A stretch of 64,000 nt of DNA from Periplaneta americana. Lineage: Eukaryota; Arthropoda; Insecta; Blattodea; Blattidae. The notes under the pieces are model-generated. The model ran no database searches, was not told the DNA's origin, and saw only the letters and a list, made by a program, of their open reading frames with translations. Positions 43,431-55,092 of this stretch are shown here, in pieces. The stretch lies in assembly GCF_040183065.1 (NCBI RefSeq), contig NC_091123.1, positions 105,924,321 through 105,988,320 on the forward strand, written 5' to 3'. Numbering within the stretch: the stretch's first letter is position 1; each line of letters opens with the position of its first letter. The translations under genes were made by a program, and so were the position numbers.

Positions 43431-44010
43431 CATCTTCTTTGTAAAGACTCATATCAGCTCCAATAGAAGGTTGCTCGTCATGAATGGTATGATGGCTTCC
43501 TTTAGTTAGCTGAAAAAGATATCTGGGATTGTCTCTGTAAAAACTGTTTTTCATTGCTCGACACAAATAATAATGTAGAGGTGTCAAATTAGGTGAATGT
43601 GGTGACTGTATGTCTTTTGAGATTAATCTGTCTTCAAACATATCACGCAAGACTTTTTTTATTGCTCCCCACAAATAATCTGGAGCTGTCAAATTAGGGG
43701 AACTTGGTGGCCATATGTCCTTTAGAGATTAATTTGTTCCCAAACTTATTCAAGAGCATCATGGGGTCATGAGCTGTGTGTGCCATAGCACTGTCTTGCT
43801 GGAACTAGCCGTGTAAAATTTGTAATTGTTTAATCAAAGGATATAGATTTATTTAAAAATAATGTTCTGCATTTATGGTGTTGTCCAAGAAAATGGTGCC
43901 AGTTAACCATTTTCGAGAAATTGCACACCATACACAAACTTCCTAATCATTAAGGTGTCTTATGTGGGTTATTCAAAGACAAGTTGCAATTGTTTTGACT
44001 GTTCATGTAA
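43431..44010 (-). pseudogene. mariner-like transposase remnant with internal duplication
   Basis: The minus strand gives 'QQDSAMAHTAHDPMMLL' (family 'QQD.A.aHta..s'), then 'NKLISKGHMATKFP' and a second version 'DRLISKDIQSPHSPNLTPLH' with 'YRDNPRYLFQLTKG'. Positions 43562 and 43670 start two copies of a 108-base (36-codon) segment, so the DDE region is duplicated in frame. Stops present. Confidence 0.65.
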
Positions 44011-44049
44011 CATAGGTTTCACCAGAAAAGAGTGTGATTTAGAGAATCC

Positions 44050-44340
44050 GTATCTGTGGCTCAAGTGATCTTCCATCCAAGTGGTAAGGATTCTATCACT
44101 GGACAGATTGTAATGGACAAAGCTTATATTGTGGTGGGTTTTCTCAGGGTACTCCCGTTTCCCACTATCATTTCACCAGCACTCCATCTTCCTGTCGTTT
44201 GATCTATCGTCTGCATAGTTAAAAATAGACTGGAGTAAAGTCTTCTGAGTAGTACAGGTAAGAAAGAAAAGACTTGCAACTCTGGGCCCAGGGGCTTATT
44301 AGGCTATTCGTCCAAGGATGGAACCTGGCTCTGTCGGGGT
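44050..44340 (+). repeat. tRNA-derived SINE, decayed
   Basis: The head includes 'tctgtggctcaagtgatctt'. The body 'ctcagggtactcccgtttcc' with 'tcatttcaccagcactccat' matches the body type of the SINE at 14.13-14.35 kb. Boundaries uncertain. Confidence 0.5.
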
Positions 44341-45832
44341 TGAGATAGAATGGCCCACCTTTCACGAATGCCACCCAATCATCTGTCAGACTTGGACAAT
44401 CACGCATATAAAGGGTGTGCAATGGGTCGAAGTAATTCTAATTGCAAGGACTTCAGGTCCAGTTCTTTAAAAGCCAATTTAAGCCAAGATGTCGCGAATC
44501 TCCCCTCCATTGACACTAATAAACTCTCTGAACCAGTGGCAATACTCATCACTCATCATCTTTGCTATGGAGATGCATTGTTTAATTTTGTATGTGTGCT
44601 TTGTCAGTTCGTCAATCTGAAGTGACTTCATTGGATCTTGCACATTGAGATGCGATATATCCAGTTCTCCTATATTAGTATTTGTGACTTGCCAGATCTT
44701 GGCCTGTCCTTCAATGATCCTGTTCTGTGAAATTTATCAATTAATCACAGCACTGCTTTGCGAAATGATCGGTCTATCTTAGCTTAGCTACTTTCCTACA
44801 GTGAGAACAAGCTCCCTGAGTGTTGAGAGATCAAGCAAGCCTGGCTTTGCAACATTTAGATGCCAGAGGCTAGGAAATCGATAGACTCTGCTGTCGAGGA
44901 TTGAACATCTCAAGCCACGCGACTTTTTGATAGCATAGGGGTTTGAAGGTAGAACTAGGATCGAGCAAGTCGGGATGAATGAAAAATCGAAGTCAAGAGT
45001 GCTACAAGGGTGAAAGGTGGAGAGTAGATGCTAACATTATGAGGAGTTGCGAGCACTTCCAGAGTGAACAATACTGCCTGCTCTGTCTCTCTGGCCATGC
45101 TTTTATTTACACCAGCTGGGTTGCGTCCCTCACGTGACTAATGATGTCATGTTGGTGTGAATCAGTGGGGAGGAAGGATCTCTCTTCCTAGGGTAAGTGT
45201 TCAGGGGTGAGGACCAACTAATGGCTTCCCTGTTAAGTTTCACAGAGGAGAGAAAGACAGATAGCGAATTGCCCAGCAGGCTTACATTTTTAACTCGAGA
45301 GTGAAACAGGGAATGGCTGAAATCTAGGGAGGATTGCATCAGGCACACAGAAATGGAGACATAAGTGAGAAATGAGAGTGAGAGGATGGAAAAAATTACC
45401 TAAATTGGAGACTTTTCTATTATGGACTAAACTGGTTTTAAACCATTAGCATTTCCATGTACTTAACAAAACTATACAGAATAAAAAATTCAGTGATGTA
45501 GAATTACACTAATATGTGGCTAGAAATGACATGAGACTCGAGATAGGGTTAGTGATAAATGATAATGCAGAATTCTTCTATGCAGACTGATTTATTTTAT
45601 ATCTACAATTAAAAATTTTACTAATATTGATGTTTTTTCTACGGAGACATACTATTCACTACATTATTTCTGAATCAACAGTATATCGGGCTGCACTATG
45701 TCAGGCTTCTACTGTACTTATAAAGACAGTGCTATGGATAAGATGTGTTTCAGAGTTTGCGAGAGTTTGATAATGCTTTAGTGCAAGTGCTTATATTTTG
45801 TTTAGATAACACATTTAAATGTTATATTTTAG
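44341..45832. other. KAT5 intron 3, right part
   Basis: No element or gene could be supported. It ends with the acceptor 'gttatattttag' of exon 4. Confidence 0.45.
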
Positions 45833-46089
45833 TTAATAAGCGGCTAGATGAATGGGTGACAGAAGAAAGATTGGACACAAGGAAAGTTCAATTTCCACGG
45901 AGAGATGGTCCTGCACAAGCTGCTGGTACAGGAACACCTAAGAAACTGGGAGGTGGTAACAACTCAGTTTCGCGTCCAGCGTCACCACCTGCTGGGCCAG
46001 AGATGCAGCTTAATGGAAGTGCTGTCCTTGCTGCAGCTCTTCAGAAGAAGATTTCACGTAAGAGGAAAGGAATCTCTCTGGAAAGTGAG
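45833..46089 (+). CDS. KAT5: KAT5/Tip60, coding exon 4 (chromo-barrel end and linker)
   Basis: After acceptor 'tatattttag' (45832) the exon completes a Phe codon (T + TT) and encodes '[20 protein letters not shown]', the end of the chromo-barrel with its conserved RLDEWV segment. A Pro/Ser/Gly-rich linker ('[20 protein letters not shown]') and a basic 'KKISRKRK' stretch follow; the latter is a likely nuclear-localisation type element as in other Tip60 proteins. It ends in phase 0 at a GTAGGA donor (46090). An ATG at 45745 upstream is in intron sequence and does not start a protein. The next intron is 17.1 kb, the longest seen in this window. Confidence 0.96.
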
Positions 46090-46102
46090 GTAGGACTACT
46101 TT

Positions 46103-46340
46103 AATATTAGTGCATATCAGTTGTCTGAACAAATTAATTGAAGGAATGCGTTTAGTTTTAAACTATCTTTAATATTAGTGCATATCAGTTGTCTTAATCT
46201 TGCACAGGATAGGGACCGATGGCGGGCTTATGTGAGGGCGGCAATGAACCTTCAGGTTCCTTAAAAGCCATTTGTAAGTAAGTAAATCAGTTGTCTGAAC
46301 AAATTAATGGAAGAAATGTGATTTAGTTTTAAAATATCTT
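46103..46340. repeat. 68-bp tandem duplication carrying a LINE end
   Basis: 'aatattagtgcatatcagtt' starts at 46103 and again at 46171. The second copy is interrupted by the 91-bp insertion at 46195-46285 and then continues with 'gaacaaattaatggaa', matching the first copy. Confidence 0.85.
46195..46285 (+). mobile_element. 91-bp LINE 3' end, GTAAG-tail family, 11-bp TSD
   Basis: Flanked by perfect 11-base repeats 'atcagttgtct' (46184-46194, 46286-46296). It carries 'gggaccgatggcgggcttat', the last coding bases and tail ('tttgtaagtaagtaa') of the LINE family at 32.96 and 34.1 kb. It lies 106 bases after the exon 4 donor. Confidence 0.93.
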
Positions 46341-46599
46341 TATAGTATGAGAAATAACAGGCATTATAAGTGTATTATGTTAAATGTATGTATGAATGTG
46401 GTCCAGTGTTAAAGGTGCAGGTGTTGGTTATATATATGATCAATATGCAACCTTGACATCACAGACATTTATCGATTAGTGGAGGGAAGGAGTAATATGA
46501 GTAGCTGTGCAAGCATTGTTGTCCTTCATCTGCTAGTCTGAGTTTCGCATACAAACAAAATGGTCAGTGTGAATGGAAAGTTTTCCAAGTTGAGGTGTG

Positions 46600-46678
46600 C
46601 GCGGTTAGGATTTTTTCAAGCAAAAGGAGTGAATTAGAGTGCTTAATGACTGGGACATTTTAACCTGAAATGAAGAGG

Positions 46679-46729
<51 letters not shown>

Positions 46730-47530
46730 CATGCTTGTGCGCGTGCATGCATGCGCATGCAACAAATTCCAAGATGGCCAAACGAAACTGAATGGTGATT
46801 CAGAGTAACAAAGAGGCAGACCAAGGACCTGAGACACAGATGACAGATGTGTCATTGTTGGTAAGGGACGATTGAAGAATCAGAGTTCCTGAAATATCTG
46901 CAATGATAAATGTTTCAAAGAACACTGTTCGTGAAATCATCTCAGTTTTAAGTTCTGTTTACTTGGTTCCGAAAATGCCGAATGAGGAACATGATAGAAA
47001 AAAAGGGCTGCTTCACTTGAAAATTACCAAGTGAAAGAAAATCCTTTTTTCCAAAGCATCATTATGGGAGATGAGATATGGGTTTACGAATTCACTCCGG
47101 AGACAGAGAGAAATGTCATGATGTGGAAATTTCCTGCATTACTATCATCTAGAAATTCTGGGACTCTCAAGACCTCTCGTTGTGTGAAACTATTATATAA
47201 AAGAGGCCAGAATGGTTGCATGCTGGAGTGAGACTTCTGCATGATGGTGCACTACCTCACTTGTCAGAACAGACAAAAGCTTGGTTGAAAAAGTACAACT
47301 GGGAAGTTCTGTAGCATTCACCGCACACTCCTAATCTGGTTCCATTAGTTTTACACCTCTTTGACCCATTCGAGAACTTCTTATCCAGGAAAAGATTCAA
47401 GGGCCAAAATACATTGGAAATCACAGTTGTGAACAGTATTCTACGACATTTGGACTGGAAAACTATCATGAAGGAATGTATAAACTTGTTCAATGCAGGG
47501 ATAAGTGTTTGAATGTTAATAGTTACATGA
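46600..47530 (+). pseudogene. mariner-like transposase remnant
   Basis: Plus-strand frames include 'FQSIIMGDEIWVYEFTPETE' (family 'ITGDESWVY.Y.PETK', first catalytic Asp), 'LLHDGALPHLSEQTKAWLKK' (second Asp: HDNA.pH) and a C-terminal 'ENFLSRKRFKGQNTLEI'. N-terminal helices are faint at 46855-46960. At least four stops. Confidence 0.7.
46679..46727. repeat. (GA)n microsatellite
   Basis: An uninterrupted GA run of nearly 50 bases, followed by a CATG-rich stretch. Confidence 0.95.
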
Positions 47531-48190
47531 AAAAATTAAACAGTGGTATGTAGTGTTTATTTTAATTTTTTTCTCCGTGTTTTGAAATACATTAGTGTTT
47601 ATCAAAGTCGGATATATACTATAATTATCAGATCATTCTCGTATCATACAAGTTTGTTTTTTGAAAGCCATACTGGTTTTTTTAAGTTTGCTTTTAAACT
47701 TTTGTTGAATTTTTGTTTCTTGACATATCTTTGAGAACTGTCACACTTATTTGCTGAATCACTTGCACACAGTGTCTGTAACCTGTTTTCTGTCTGTAGC
47801 ATATCTATATTTTTTAAAGACTTTGTTGAATGTTCCGAACATATTGTGAAAGTGTGGATGTAGACTGTATAGCAGGTGCTGTGAAACTTACCGAGACATT
47901 TGTTGTAGAATCTCCTGAATGTCAGTTGTAGTTCTTTCTTGGTAGTCCAATTGTGTGCCATAAATCTATGATACTGTATATTGTAACTTTTATTCTGCTT
48001 TTAAACCACCACACCTGTAAACAATGCGACTTTTATTCTTAATGATTCACCCTACAACAATGGGTATTCCTCTCAACACAGCAACACAGTAGTCGTTATT
48101 GCACTCCACACAGTGACGACAATACACGTGTATTATTGAGAAGAACAACAATGCATTCCTAATTTCAACTAATGTTCACAAACACTATGT
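47531..48190. other. KAT5 intron 4 sequence, possible repeat at 48.0-48.2 kb
   Basis: 48000-48190 ('ggtattcctctcaacacagc' type) has a repetitive look but no family or ends were identified. Confidence 0.3.
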
Positions 48191-48236
48191 GTAGAACAAA
48201 TATTCTTCCACCCTAAAAGTAGATGAACGAATTGAA

Positions 48237-48950
48237 ATGGATGACATGTTCATGGAGACAGTAAGTACTGGGGAAATTGAGACAGCCCTAAGGAGTGTAG
48301 CAGTAGATACATCTCCTAGCCCTAATCACATCATTGTGAGAGTAATTAAAAATAAAACAGCAACAGAAATAATAGCTTCTATCACTACACGAATGTTACA
48401 AACTGGCTTTGTGCCCTCCAAGTTTAAACAAGCTCGAACCATATTAATCCATGATACAATGGATTTAACAAACTGGAGGCCTATCACAATATATTCAGTG
48501 ATCAGAAGAGTAATTAAATATGTACTTGACCGACGTATCCGCAAATTCGTGAGTTTTAACCCCAACCAAAGACGTTTCACCAACTCCTCTGGTACTCACA
48601 TCAACAATGCAATTCTAGATTCTCTGCTACATGAAGCCAAAACAAATGCAAAAGATCTGGCTGTTATTTTCATTGATATAAGAAAAGCTTTTGATATCAT
48701 AGGTCATAACCACTTAAGAAATGCCTTAAACGCATTACTTATTCCAACTAAACTCACAAATCTGGTCTTCAGCTTACAGACAGGCAATATCACAACGATT
48801 CAATCTAACAATGGTAAAACAAAACCCATCACCATAGTCAGAGGTGTGTTACAAGGTTCCCCTTTGTCACCTACTCTTTTCAATCTATGCATTGACCATA
48901 TTTTGAACAAACTAAGTGAAACATGGCATTACTACTCAGTATGGATTTAA
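48237..48950 (+). pseudogene. R2-like reverse transcriptase fragment
   Basis: 237 codons cover RT fingers and palm up to just after motif B. The N-terminal zinc-finger/Myb DNA-binding part typical of R2 ORFs is absent because of 5' truncation. The frame ends at a stop where motif C should follow. Downstream frames continue the palm ('NKCKGICIKKDQ', 'FIRYLGVNFYDEI'). Confidence 0.85.
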
Positions 48951-49799
48951 CTTAAGTCCATCTGAAGATCAATTAACTGTAATGGGCTTCACAGAGAGAT
49001 TGTTGTCATTGGTAAAGACAAAAAAAATCCGCTTTAATACTCTTCAATCACGCAGTTCAACAATTCCAAGAAATCGGACTAGATATTAACATTAACAAGT
49101 GTAAAGGCATATGTATTAAAAAGGATCAACTGTTTGAAGAAAATTTCCACATCTTGTCTGGAAATGAAATAGCTGGTTTGCAAAGAAGTGACTTCATTCG
49201 CTATCTAGGAGTCAATTTTTATGACGAGATTAATTTTGATCCTCTTTCAACATTGACTAAGAACAAATGTAGAATTGCTTATTTCTTCACCACACTTACA
49301 AGCGGATCAAAAATACAACATCATTAACACCTCAATCTGTCCTAGTCTAATATATCCATTTCAGACAATGTCTCCAAAAAAAATTTCTAATAAATTCATA
49401 GTGGATGCAGATATTATGATAAGGGGTGTGCTGAAAGAAATACAGCAACTGCCTAATGACATTCCTACAGATATGTTGTATACAGACACAAAATTCAAGG
49501 GATTAGGTTTATTCTGTTCAGCATGGGAATTATACTTACAACATATAAATGCATGTAAGATATTGCTTAAATCCAATAATTCCTTCCTACATGCTATAAG
49601 GCAATTATCCCAAGAAATTACATCCAGTCTAATAGCACTCAATATCACCGAATCAGCAAATATTATAGACAAATACAGCACTGTAGATACGCGAAAGGTA
49701 CAGCAAGTATTAAGAGAAAAAAGCGTTTGTGAACTGGAGCCAGAAAAAACATAAAGGCAAAGGCATGCTCTTATACTAACAATATACTCAGCTATTAAG

Positions 49800-50289
49800 T
49801 AGATCTGGAATCACAAGGGTCTTTCCTGTAGTGAGTGGAGGGAAGCAATCAAGATGAATGAGAACATGTCAGCTGTGCATAGTGTATCTGGCAGGTCTTC
49901 GGGCAGTAACCTCTGTCGACATTGCGACAGGGAGGTTGAAACCCTTGCCTATTGTCCTGGGGGCCTGTCCACACGGTAAACTTCTACGAAATACGCGACA
50001 TCATATAGTAAGATCTATAATAGCAACTGCCTTAAGGAACAAAGGTTATTCAGTATATGAAGAAGTACACAGCATATCCAGTGAGGGCAGTAATCGAAGA
50101 ATCGACATAATTGCATTTAAACATCCCTCTCTTGAAGGTTACATTACAGATCCTACTGTGAGATTCGAATTGCATAAACATCAGCCAAAAGAAGTACACG
50201 AGAAAAAAAGGAATATACAGTATATGAACTTTCCATCAATTTTTATAAGGACAAATACCATCTGGAATCCATCGTCATTATGGGACTAA
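49800..50289 (+). pseudogene. R2-like restriction-like endonuclease domain
   Basis: Cys-x2-Cys (near 49910-49925), 'ACPHGK' and 'NTRHH' complete the CCHC knuckle across a one-base frame change near 49950. 'NRRIDIIAFKHPSL' carries the conserved Asp of the nuclease, and 'FELHKHQPKEVHEKKR' occupies the place of the downstream catalytic block. Confidence 0.75.
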
Positions 50290-50360
50290 TGATATCATGG
50301 TACTCTTTGTCAAAGGCAACCTGTAGGGGTCACAGGAAGAAATAAATAAATTACATATAT

Positions 50361-50405
50361 ATATATATACACGCACGCGCGCGCGCGCGCACACACACAC
50401 ACACG

Positions 50406-50442
<37 letters not shown>
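50361..50442. repeat. TA / CGCG / (CA)n microsatellite
   Basis: A TA run, a GC-rich CGCG run and two CA runs lie between the R2-like 3' end and LINE copy A. The CGCG core could favour Z-DNA. Confidence 0.95.
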
Positions 50443-50444
<2 letters not shown>

Positions 50445-51440
50445 GAATTATATACGAAAATGGCACTCTAACAAGCGAACTAAAATTCAAACTCCATAGC
50501 CAATGTTCCAACAATCAAGCGGAACAAATCGCAATATTAAAAATACTGGAAAAAATAGAAGAAATTCAGAATGAAGACAACGACAAATCTGTTGCATTAT
50601 ATACAGATAGTAAAATTACTTTAGACTTATTGAAAAACAACTACAAAAGAAATCAATTAATAGAACTTATTAAAACAAAAATAATTAATTTGGCACGTTC
50701 GAATTGGAAATTACATTTCTGCTGGATTAAAGGACATTCAGGAATATAGGGGAATGAAATAGCAGATAGACTTGCAAAGCAAGCAGCAGCAGAAGACCGG
50801 GAAATCATTTACAATAGAGTACCGAAAGAGGTTATTATAACACAGGAAAAAGAAAAAGGAATCGAAATGTGGCAGCAACAATGGACAGACACAAGGAATG
50901 GAGCAATAAGTAAGGATTACTTCCCATCAGTGAAGAATAGACTACGACAGAAAATTCCCTTCTTTCCAGAATTCACAGCAATAGTAACTGGCCATGGAAA
51001 GCTGAGGGCATACCTTCACAGATTTAGACTTTCAGACAACCTGATGTGTCCATGTGGAGAAGAAGAACAAACTGCAGATCACGTCGTATTCCAATGCAAA
51101 AAATTATATACAGAAAGAAAGGAAATGAGTAAAAGAATAAGAAACATTGGCGGAGATTGGCCTACGACTCATGACAAGCTAGTTAGCAAGTATTTGCAAA
51201 TATTCGTCCGTTTCATCAGCTCGATAAACTTCAATGATCTACAATAATATGCCAACTAATCGTGACAGATTGCAATTAAAATATTATATTATACGATATC
51301 ATAGTATGTATGAAGATTATAGCTAAACACGTGTATATTATAATACGTTAGATACTGTAAACTGATGAATTGAAATTACAAAGCATGTAGTATTACTATG
51401 TAATGGGGCATGCAGTTAAAAAAAAAAAACCCACACACGA
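50443..51440 (+). mobile_element. R1-group LINE, 3' fragment (copy A)
   Basis: Begins within RNase H ('SNNQAEQIAILKILEKIEEI', 'ALYTDSKITLDLLKNN', 'HFCWIKGHSGI*GNEIADRL' with one TAG). It continues with 'VTGHGKLRAYLHRFRLSDNL', 'CPCGEEEQTADHVVFQCKKL' and the end 'ISSINFNDLQ' at TAA 51245-51247. The 3'-terminal box (51384-51412) is followed by an A-run and CA repeats, and copy B begins directly after. Confidence 0.88.
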
Positions 51441-51449
51441 ACACGCACA

Positions 51450-52495
51450 CGCACACCGTGCAACTAAACCTACAACCTTCACGGAATGCAACTTACAACT
51501 TATCCCAAATTATACTAGATAAAAGCATAGACATTGCTTTCGTGCAAGAACCCTGCAACATTTCCAACAACTTGGCTGGATTTCCTAAGTCATTTAAAAC
51601 CTTCACACTTGGAAACGGAAGGAAACGATCATCCATAATTATAAACAACAACAACATAGATGCCATAACAGTTAACCAAATCTCAGACGAGGATTGTGTT
51701 GTATTGGAGTTAACCCACAAGAATATTCACTTCATTGGCGCCAGCATATACTGCGACATTCAAAAAGAAATAAAAGAAGATATCGAGAAAGTGGAGAAAA
51801 TCACAGAATTGGCAAGAGGAAAAGGTCTAATACTCTGCATGGACACCAACGCAAGAAGCAAGTTATGGTACGACGTACTCACAAATCAACGAGGAAAATC
51901 TTTTGAAGAGTTTCTAATAACAAGTAATCTGCTTTTGATTAACGAACGTACAGAGACTCCAACCTTTGAATCTCCTAGAGGACATAGCTGGATTTATCTG
52001 ACTTTATGTAACTACATATCAGCCCAATCAATAAGAGACTGGATGTGTGGTACAGAGGAAAGTATTTTTGATCACAATCTAATACTCTTCAATATCGTCA
52101 GTGGAATAAAGGATAGCAAGGAGCATACCTACATCCGCAACCGATACAACATAAAAGCAGACAATTTCAAGAAATTTGAAGAAAAATTGGTGCATTGTTT
52201 ATCAACAGCTTTTGGCGTGGATAATAACAGCGAACCCTCCAACTATGACGACAAATTGTGCAACAAAGCAAAAGTCTCTACAGACACAGAAGCTCGTATT
52301 ACCAAATTTAATTCCAGTATAATATCAGCTTGTAATGCAGCCTTCACGAAGTCTAGAGCCAGGAATCGTGTAAATACGGGAAAATCAGTGCCATGGTGGT
52401 CAAACGAACTGACCATATTAAGGAAAAAGACACAGGCTCTACGGAGGAGGTACCAAAGGACGAGAAATGACGAAACCTTGAGACAAGAGAGATAG
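51450..52495 (+). pseudogene. LINE copy B: APE-type endonuclease domain
   Basis: Starts 'VQLNLQPSRNATYNL' and 'IDIAFVQEPC' (the catalytic Glu block). 'GLILCMDTNARSKLWYD' (D-x-N), 'GHSWIYLTLC' and 'FDHNLILFNI' (catalytic His) follow. Length and order fit R1-group endonucleases. It ends at TAG 52493, beyond which the same frame stays open into RT. Usual 'G.SWIDLTL' is altered (Tyr for Asp). Confidence 0.88.
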
Positions 52496-53900
52496 CTTCA
52501 ATACCATGAAGGCAAGAGGATATACCAGGCAAAATTACAAGAAGAAAAAATCAGATCATGGAAATTATTTTGCACCCAAACCAGTAATTCCAACCCTTGG
52601 AATGCCGTGTACAAATTAGCTTCTGGTAAACTGCAGAACACAACCACACTATCTACTCTTCGAACTCAAAACAGTAACTACACAACAGATATGAACAGCA
52701 CAATCCAACACATGCTAGATTATTTCATACCTGAAGACAACCGGAACAACGATAATGAATATCATAATCAAATTAGACATCATGCTGTGCAGCCTATTGA
52801 TACACCTGATGATGTGGACTTTACGGAGGAAGAAATATTGGCAACATTACAACAGTTCAACCCAGACAAAGCACCTGGGGAAGATGGTTTAAATAGCGAA
52901 ATACTTACAAAGACATTCAACCTTTTTCCAAAATTGTTCACAGAGACATATAACCAATGTCTACAGAATGGCTGTTTTCCTAAACAGTGGAAACGTTCAA
53001 TTATAATCCCCATAGTAAAGCCGGGGAAAGAAGCATGTAAAGAAGTCTCCAAATATCGACCGATTAGTTTATTAAATGTAGGTGGCAAACTGCTGGAAAA
53101 ACTACTCATTAACAGAATAAATCATCATGTCTTCTCTAACAAACTCCTAAATGACAACCAATATGGTTTTATTCCTCAAAGGAGTACAGTGGATGCAGCA
53201 TTTGCTGCAAAAGAATTTATAAAACATAACTTACAACAGAAGAACTCTGTAATCATGGTGAGCTTGGATGTCAAAGGTGCCTTTGATGCTGCCTGGTGGC
53301 CGAGCATACTAAGTAACTTGCACAACCTTAGCTGTCCAAAGAACCTCTACAAACTAACCAGTAACTATTTTGAGGATAGAGTAGCAACTCTCCAAGTAAA
53401 CAGCTATAAAGCAGTAAAAGCGGCAACAAAGGGCTGCCCTCAGGGATCATGTTGCTCCCCGGGATTATGGAACATCATGTACAATAGCCTCCTAAATTCA
53501 GAATTTTCTAAACACACAAAAGTAATAGCTTTTGCTGATGATATTGCTATACTGACAACAGGAAATACCCCATGCGAAGCCGAAGTGATGCAAATTCAGA
53601 CCTTGCAAAAATAGAGAAATGGGCAAGAGACAACAAAGTAGAATTCAATGACAGCAAATCAAAAGCTATGTTAATAACAAGGAAAAAGAAAATCGAAAAC
53701 ATCGACATTTATTTAAACAACAGTAGACTGGAAATGGTTGAAGAAATAAAATATCTAGGAATACATTTTGACCACAGACTGACTTTCGACAAACATATAG
53801 ATAAAGTAGCAGAGAAATCCACCACTTTGATCCATATGCTAGGCAGATCCGCAAAACTTAATTGGGGTCTAGGCCATAAGGCACTTAAAACAATCTAGGA
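52496..53900 (+). pseudogene. LINE copy B: reverse transcriptase domain
   Basis: Continuous frame to 53614 with 'FNPDKAPGEDGLNSEILTKT', 'SKYRPISLLNVGGKLLEKLL', 'VSLDVKGAFDAAWW' (motif A), 'GCPQGSCCSPGLWNIMYN' (motif B) and 'VIAFADDIAIL' (motif C, catalytic FADD intact). A one-base shift then moves to the frame 53572-53898 ('NSDLAKIEKWARDNKVEFND', 'KYLGIHFDHRL'), ending at TAG where family members have Tyr. Confidence 0.9.
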
Positions 53901-55092
53901 GGGAGCGCTGATACCATCGATTGTGTATGGAGCCCCTGTATGGGAAGATTCTATAAATAAACAAGCAAACCTTCGGAAGCTGCAGAGGGTACAAAGGCTT
54001 ATAAATACAAAGATGGCTAAGGCCTATAGAACTATCTCCTTTGAAGCCTCCTGTGTGATGGCTGGTATGCCACCAATAGGAATGGTAATAGAAGAAAAAG
54101 TGCAGCTCTACAAAGAAAAACACCACGTAGAGAGAAGATCTGATTATGATCTCCCACTATCTGTTGAAGACTGGTCACACCCAGCACGACAGACGAAAAT
54201 ACATGAAATAAATGACTCAACAACATACCATGTACATATCTTCACAGACGGCAGCAAAATCGAAGACAAAGTAGGTGCAGGAGTAGCAATATATGTAAAT
54301 AGAACTCTGACAAAGAAATTTAAGTACAGACTACATCAAAATTGTTCAAACAATCAAGCCAAGGCTTTAGCCATTTTGAAGTCCTTGGAACAACTACAAT
54401 CTCTCCTCAACTGTACTAACGACAACAAAACAGCAGCCATTCACACTGATAGCAAAGTGACGCTTGCCTCACTGAAGAATACTGTTATACATAGCCCAAT
54501 AATAGAAGAAATTCGAAGGAAGATTCGCCAACTTAAGGACCTCAACTGGACAATTCACTTTGGATGGGTAAAGGCTCATATTGGTATAGAAGGCAATGAA
54601 TTGGCAGACAGACTTGCCAAAGAAGCAGCCCAAGATAGTGAACTACCTATAATCTATAACAGGAAACCTGTAACATCAGTCGTCACTGGGCTGAGGAAAG
54701 AATGTCTTCAAAAGTGGCAGAGTCAATGGCAAAACACACAGAACGGTGCCATATGCAAATTATTCTTTCCAACAATAGAACAACGACTAAAACTGAAAAT
54801 CCCCATATCACCAGAGTTCACAGCACTTGTTACAGGGCACGGGAAAACAAAAGCTTACCTTCATATGTTTAAATTAGCAAACGATCCAATGTGCCCCTGC
54901 AGCCTTGGAGAGCAAACTACACACAATCTCATCCATGAATGCAAAATAATCGAAAGACAAAGGAAAATTCTGAAGAACCAGATTGTATCTAGCAGAGGGA
55001 ATTGGCCAACCACTTACAGTAACCTCATAGCAAGATATACAAATGCATTCTCAAGATTCATTAAATCAATTGACTTCGACAAATTGCAGTAA
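53901..55092 (+). pseudogene. LINE copy B: RT thumb, RNase H and C-terminal Cys/His region
   Basis: Open to TAA 55090-55092. 'RVQRLINTKMAKAYRT' is the thumb/connection. RNase H has 'HIFTDGSKIEDKVGAGVAIY', 'NQAKALAILKSLE', 'HTDSKVTLASL' and 'WVKAHIGIEGNELADRLAKE', so the catalytic Asp-Glu-Asp-Asp positions look intact. The C-terminus has 'MCPCSLGEQTTHNLIHEC' (Cys/His knuckle) and ends 'SIDFDKLQ'. Confidence 0.9.

Larger units (their letters stand above)
48195..50345 (+). mobile_element. R2-superfamily LINE, 5' truncated
   Basis: The element starts inside the RT and runs through thumb and C-terminal nuclease. The RT frame 48237-48950 has 'SPSPNHIIVRVIK', 'DLAVIFIDIRKAFDIIGH' (motif A) and 'RGVLQGSPLSPTLFNL' (motif B). 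Motif C is destroyed ('GFTERL' in place of FADD, with a frame change). The thumb follows at 49275-49754. A C-terminal region has 'LCRHCDREVETLAY', a frameshift, then 'GACPHGKLLRNTRHH' (CCHC knuckle) and 'SNRRIDIIAF' (PD-(D/E)xK-type catalytic segment). There is no APE endonuclease, as expected for R2-like elements. No 28S rDNA flanks it. Confidence 0.85.

Noticed and set aside
45745-45832. ATG at 45745 as the start of a KAT5-like gene
   Set aside because: The sequence before 45833 is intron: it has a splice acceptor at its end, and the correct upstream residues are encoded by the exon at 39914-39982.
50278-50514. Minus-strand frame rich in Cys/Val/Arg
   Set aside because: It is the translation of a CA/CG microsatellite.
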